Positions 1 through 6,000 of a DNA stretch of 8,482 nucleotides are shown piece after piece. Numbering within the stretch: the stretch's first letter is position 1; the number at the start of each line of letters is the position of its first letter. The DNA is from Lachnospiraceae bacterium (GTDB taxonomy: Bacteria; Bacillota_A; Clostridia; Lachnospirales; Lachnospiraceae): the NCBI GenBank assembly GCA_024684065.1, contig JAIKXO010000090.1, positions 1 through 8,482 of the forward strand, in the 5' to 3' direction. The notes below the pieces were generated by a model, which made no database searches, was not told the origin of the DNA, and saw nothing but the letters and a program-made list of their open reading frames with translations. The position numbers and the translations under genes were made by a program.

Positions 1-3000
1 TTCCTTCTTTGATCTCTTTGTTGATGATCGTCTGTTCTTCAAGCTCCACAAGCTCTCCGGCAGCATTCTTCGTATAAACGGTTGCTTCTTCACCCTGCTC
101 ACTGATGGTAAAGTAGTAATGCGTGGTATCCGCTTCGAAACCTAACGCCTCGGCAGAAGCCGCATCCTCTGTGAAGAAGTACTCTCCCTTGGGGATGCCC
201 GTAAAGTCAACACCATTCTCCGTTGACACCGCTGTCTTATAAGGCAGGGCCTCCTCTTTATCTTCATCAGAAAGCAGATAGAGCTTAAAGCCTATCTCCG
301 GGATCATTGTCCCTTCTTCATCCTTCTTATCGAAGTGGACGCTTCCCGCTATCGCAGAGTTTACAAAGGAAACCTTATATGCAGTCTCTACGGTATTCAC
401 ACTGTCTATTGTAAACGGCTCCGAAGGCACGGTATTAAGTGCATAACCGGCTTCTTCGGCGGCAGTGCCTTCAAGGGAAACCTCCTCGAATACATAGGTG
501 CCGTATTCAAGCTTCCCTATCTCCTCTGCAGAGATCTTTCCCTCGGTGTCAGTGGTAAACAGTCTGACATTTCCTTCTTCATCCTTCAGATCCTCCTTTG
601 TATTAGCATCAAGGATCCTTGAGATCTTAAACTGTATACCGGAATAATCCGTCAGGCTGTTCAGTTTTTCATCGAGCGGAACAAAGGACTTCTCAAGACT
701 TACGTATCCCTTGATCTTCTCGTTCTTAACTTCAAGCGTATGGACGGTCATTTCGCGGACATTGTTATTTACCGCCATATCATTGGCACTTACCGTAAAT
801 TTCTCGGAACGGATCGATCCTTCCGCGAAGACATAACCATCCATGCCCTTTGTCTCTTCGAAGTAATAGGTGCCCCATTCCAGAGCATTAAGGATCTCTA
901 TCTTTCCGTCCTTTACAACGAAGGCTTTCAGTGCATCATCATAGTATTCCGCCGCGGCCGCCTTATAATCGTCGGTTACATCCTCAGTACCGCCTGCGGT
1001 AACCTTATAAAGCTTAAACTCCGCGCCGTCTAAGGCTTCACCGCTGTCCTTATCAACCTTGGTCAGGCGTACCGAACCCTTAAGATGAGGATTCATGACC
1101 TCAGGAAGTTCGACTACTGCATTCACTGACGACTCGGTAACGGAGAACTGATAAGTAGTTCTTTCTCCAAGCGTATATCCCTTCGGAGCCTCGATCTCTT
1201 CCAGTTCATAATCGCCTGTGCGGAGATCCGAGATGACAAGGTAACCGCTTCCGACAAATTCTCTTGTGCCGTCAGCTTTATCAATATAGTAATCACCTGT
1301 CTCATAGTAGCCGTCCGTAACGTCATACCGGCCGGCTATCATGGTCTGCCACATCTCTCCGAGCGTCTCGGCCCCGTCTGTCCTGTAAAGCCTGAATCTG
1401 GCGCCGTTTAAGGCATTTTTATCATCGCCCGCCTTATGGAGCTTTACTGTACCAAGCTTATGGTCATTCAATGCCTCAAGCGTGATAGTCTGGGCAAGCA
1501 GACCGTCTTCACCGGGTTTATTTCCGGGAGAAGCCTTTATCTCGAAATCGATCAGCTCATCTGACAGTATGTAGGCATCCGGAGCACTCTTTTCCTTAAA
1601 GTAATATTTACCGTAATCAAGAGGCCCGATATCCCTTGTGCTGTTCTCGCCCTTTATCTGGCAGAGCCAGCCTTCACTGTCCGTCTTATAGGTGTATCCG
1701 GAGAGCTTTGTCGCATTCCTTGTATTGTCTTCGTTTAAGGTATAGGAATACAGCTCAAATTCGACATTGGGGATAACCACGCCGGTCATTCTGTCCTTCT
1801 TTCGCAGATTGACCTTACCCTGGATCAGTGTATTTACTACGTTGTACCCAAAGCTAAGCCTTTCGGCGCTTACTGTAAATTCATGCTGCCATCCTTCATC
1901 TACATAGCCTGTGGGAGCCGACGTTTCTTTGATGATATAAGTTCTGCCCCATTCAAGCTTCTTCTCATTGGTCTGGTTTCCGTAGGCAGCATTGCCGTCA
2001 GCGTCCGTTGTGAGTGTTGCGACACAATTGGCATCGCTTACGGAATCCTTATAGATCTTAAATTCCGCGCCTTCAAGCGGCGCTTCGGACTGTGTACTGC
2101 TCTTCCCTGTCTTGTGAACGGAAACCGAACCGTACTTACGGTCATTATAAACCGTGACCGACTTAACCATTGCCTGAGAACCGATCTCAAAGATCTCTGT
2201 ATTCGGATCCGCCGGTATTACATAAAGGTCTTTTCCGTCTTTATCCCTGGGAACGGACTTCTCTGTGAAGTAGTACCTGCCCCAGGCAAGCTTATTGACT
2301 AATATGCTTCCCTCGGTTTCCACTCCGCCTATCGTGTTCTTTCCTGTCGTGTACGTTCCGCAGGACACATCCTCGGTCTCTGTACCGGTCTTTACACGGA
2401 ACAGTTCAAATACCGCACCGTTTATCGGCGTAGTCTTCTGCACACCGTCAATGCTCTCGTATTTCACTAATGAAACCGAGCCCTCGTTTGACGGAGGATT
2501 GAGTACCTTTCCGAATGCTACGGTTCCGTTTCCATAGGAAGCCGTATCCGTACTTTCGATCCTTTCAAAGCTGTTATCCTTATCAAGCCCTACGACCTTG
2601 CCGTCATCCCCGGCATCAATATGGAAGTAATAAGGTCCTCCTGTCTTATAGGCGCCATTCGGAGTCGATACCTCCTTTATGACATACCTGCCGACTCCAA
2701 GGCCGCTGTATGAAACAGCGCCTGCTTCCGCTGTATTACCCGTTCCTTCTTCGGAGCCTGAATACCTGTCTCCAAGGTACTCATCCTCTCCATCCTCTAC
2801 ATACCTGTAGAATTTGAACCTGACACCGTCAAGCGGCGCCTCGTTTCCGTCAACGACAGAATATTTCGTAAACCTGACACCGGCAAAGATCTTTGAGTTA
2901 AGCGCGGTAACTGTTTCCGCCGTTCCATTCTTATCCCCCTCGGCATAATAAAGAACCTCAAAGCTCGTATCGGTGGTCTTTACCTTATAGAGCGCAGGAG

Positions 3001-6000
3001 CCTTTGTCTCCTCAAAGATATATTTACCCTCAGGCAGATCCTGAACAAGAAGCTTTCCGTACTGATCGCCTTCATTAACGCCTGTTGAAAGCTGATCCGT
3101 AAATCCTTCACCGGACGTAAGGCCGGCATAGGTATATACTCCGTCGCTGTTTAATGAGGTGTACACAAGATCCTGCTTTGTGATCTGACCCTGCGCATTC
3201 CTCTCAACCCTGTAAAGCTTAAAGATTGCACCGGTAAGCATTTCACCGTCATCATTCTTCTTTGAAAGCTCCACATCCTGCTTCGTAGGCCTGCGGTTTT
3301 CAATCTGTACGATCTGAACCGTATTCCCGTTTGCGGAAGCGGCATCAAGCGTGATCAGGTCAGTGCGTCCGGCAAGATTTGCCTTCTCGGTTACCTCTTC
3401 GGAATCCGTTCTTTTCGTCCTTAACCATGTGCTTGTCTTAGTATGCTCATCAAGCCCCACATAATCGTCGGGAGGAGTGATCTCTGTAAAGTAATACTGC
3501 TCTCCCCATATAAGCCCGTCATCGGTAATATCCAGTTCACCGTCTGAACCGACAGTATAGGTTCCGATCTTAACATCATTTACGCCGTCGACATAGCGGT
3601 AAAGATCAAAGACCGCTCCGCCAAGCTTCTGTCCGGTATCATCCCTGTCAACCTTGACAAGCCTTATCTTTCCGGAAGCACGGTCATTCTGGATCTCGGC
3701 CTGCGCTCTGCTAAGCTCTGCCTCCTCTGTATAAAGGTGGGTCGCATCGATCGTAAATGTGGCGGCGACTACCTTTCTTGCATCTTCATCAACAACTTCT
3801 TTGCCTTCGGGCAGTGCATAGCCGTCCGGTACGGTCTCTACTATCCGGTAGTTGCCCCATTCAAGCTCTGAAAATTCCACATAACCGTTATTTTGAGGAT
3901 TCTCAGGATCATTAACGGTGCTCTTTACTCCGCCGCTTTCCGCTTTGTAGCTTGTAAAGATTATTCCCGATTCCTTTTCAAGCGTAAAGGTAACACCCGG
4001 AATACCTACCTTAACCCGGTTTCCGTTAACTGTCTGATATTCATACTTATATAGCTGATATCTTCCTTTCTTACGCTCGTTTGTAACAACATTGGAACCA
4101 TCCGAAGGAACGGCTTCTCCTTCCGTAAGCTTATGATCCCTGAATGTTACAGCCACCTGGGAGACAGTTGTATGCTCTCTGTCTATCGTAAAGAAGTGCT
4201 TACGCGCCGCTTCACTCTCCGGCAGCTCATAGCCGACAGGAGCCGCTGTCTCTAAGAAGTAGTACTCACCAAATCCGAGCTGCTTCTCTGTCTTTGCCTC
4301 TCCGTTACCGTCGGTTGTAAGCTTATAATTTCCGGCTTCGGGGTCTGCGACCTCATTACCGGTCGCAGGGTCGATCTGTATCCCGTTTCCTGTAGCGGGG
4401 TCGATCTTATAAAGCTCAAATTCAGCGCCATTAAGCTTGTCGTTACCGTCTTTCTTTACAAGCCCTGCTTCACCCTTTAAGAGGTAATTCCTTACATAGC
4501 CCTGCTCATCACCCAGTACCACATCGAGGTCAACGCTTGTTGAAGAGGAATTCTCTTCGGGTATTGTAAATCTTATCCAGTTATTCTGATCAGTGGGATC
4601 CGGAAGGATGTACTTCGCAGGAGCCGCAGTCTCAACAAAGTGATAGCTGCCCCACGTAAGACCATCCTTTTCCACTATACCGGTATTGTCCGTTGTAACC
4701 TCATAGATCGGATTTTCCTGTCCGTCCCTATAAAGCTTGAAGGTTACTCCCGCAAGTCCCGTGCTGTCATTCCCTTCTCCGATCTTATGGAGGGTGACAT
4801 TTCCGGTCTTCTTTGTGTTATTTATAAACTGAACTCCGCCAAATTTATCCGCTGCTACGGCAGCTCCGTTAATGCTCACATATTTTCCGGCATCGTTCCG
4901 GGTTACCGTAAAGGTATATTTGGTCGTGTTTGCGATATATCCCAGAGCTTCCGCGGATGCGGCATCCTCCAGGAAGTAGTACATGCCCTCGCCAAGGCCC
5001 TCTGCTTCAACCTCACCGATCTTATTATTCTGCGTGGAAGAGGTAATATCCGTCACAAGTGTCTTAACTACTCTGCGGGACTGGTCAAGGTCGGTATCAA
5101 GCACGGCGTCAGGATCATCATCCTCAGCATACTTATACTTGTAAAGATGGAAGGTAACGCCTCCAAGGCGGTCGGTATTTTCGCTTACCTTTATAAACCT
5201 GACATTAGCCTGCACATCTGTATTCACGAATTCACGCTCTATGACATAGTGGTTGGCCGTTCCGGATTTAAGCGTAGTGCCGGGTTCAGGCGTCTCATTT
5301 CCATAATCCCTGACTGTAAACTCGCAATACTGGTTTGTATTAACCCTGTATCCCTCCGGGGCAGCTTCCTCATAGATACGGTAGGTTCCGGCCGGAAGGT
5401 TCTCAACCGTCAGCTTATTACTCTTATTATCATACTTTTCACCGCCTGACGCAGAGGCAGCCATAACAGTCTTGCTTCCGTTACTCTTACTGAACTTATA
5501 TACTCCGTTCTCCCCGGTAACCTCTACGTACTCATCACTCACCCTGTTCCTGCTTTGGTCATAAATGACCTCTACAAGATAGAAGGTCGCCCCTTCAAGA
5601 GGACTTGCGGTAACTACCGTTCCGTCCTCTTCGGTATGTGCGGTGCCGTCAACCTTATAAAGCTCAAGGTCTCCGTAGATCTTATCATTTTTAACAAGGC
5701 CGAGATCGATAGTTGCCGAAGCATCGGCGTTATCCGCATTTATGACAAATTCATCGGTCTCTTCACCATTCAGAAGGAATTTTACTCTTTCGTCATCGGC
5801 AGGCTTCATGAACCCGTCGGGTGCCTTTGTCTCTGTGAAGTAATAATGCCCCCAGGGAAGGTTGGGTACCGAAACCTTACCTGTCTCATCATCGCTGAAC
5901 ACCTTAAAGATCCTGTTGTCATCCTTTGATTCATAATTCCTGTTCCCATACTCCTTAAAGTCTTCGTCCTCACCGGTTCTTGAATAGTAAAGCTCAAACT

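Noticed and set aside
335..2537. Plus-strand open frames at 335..622, 740..1033, 1883..2302 and 2295..2537
   Set aside because: All are antisense to D15-D22 and give low-complexity Ile/Leu/Arg/Cys-rich text with no domain. They are explained by the codon bias of the opposite strand.
4640..5449. Plus-strand open frame of 269 codons
   Set aside because: It lies wholly antisense to D8-D10 of the minus-strand gene. Its translation has no recognisable domain, and the minus-strand frame is open and domain-consistent throughout.
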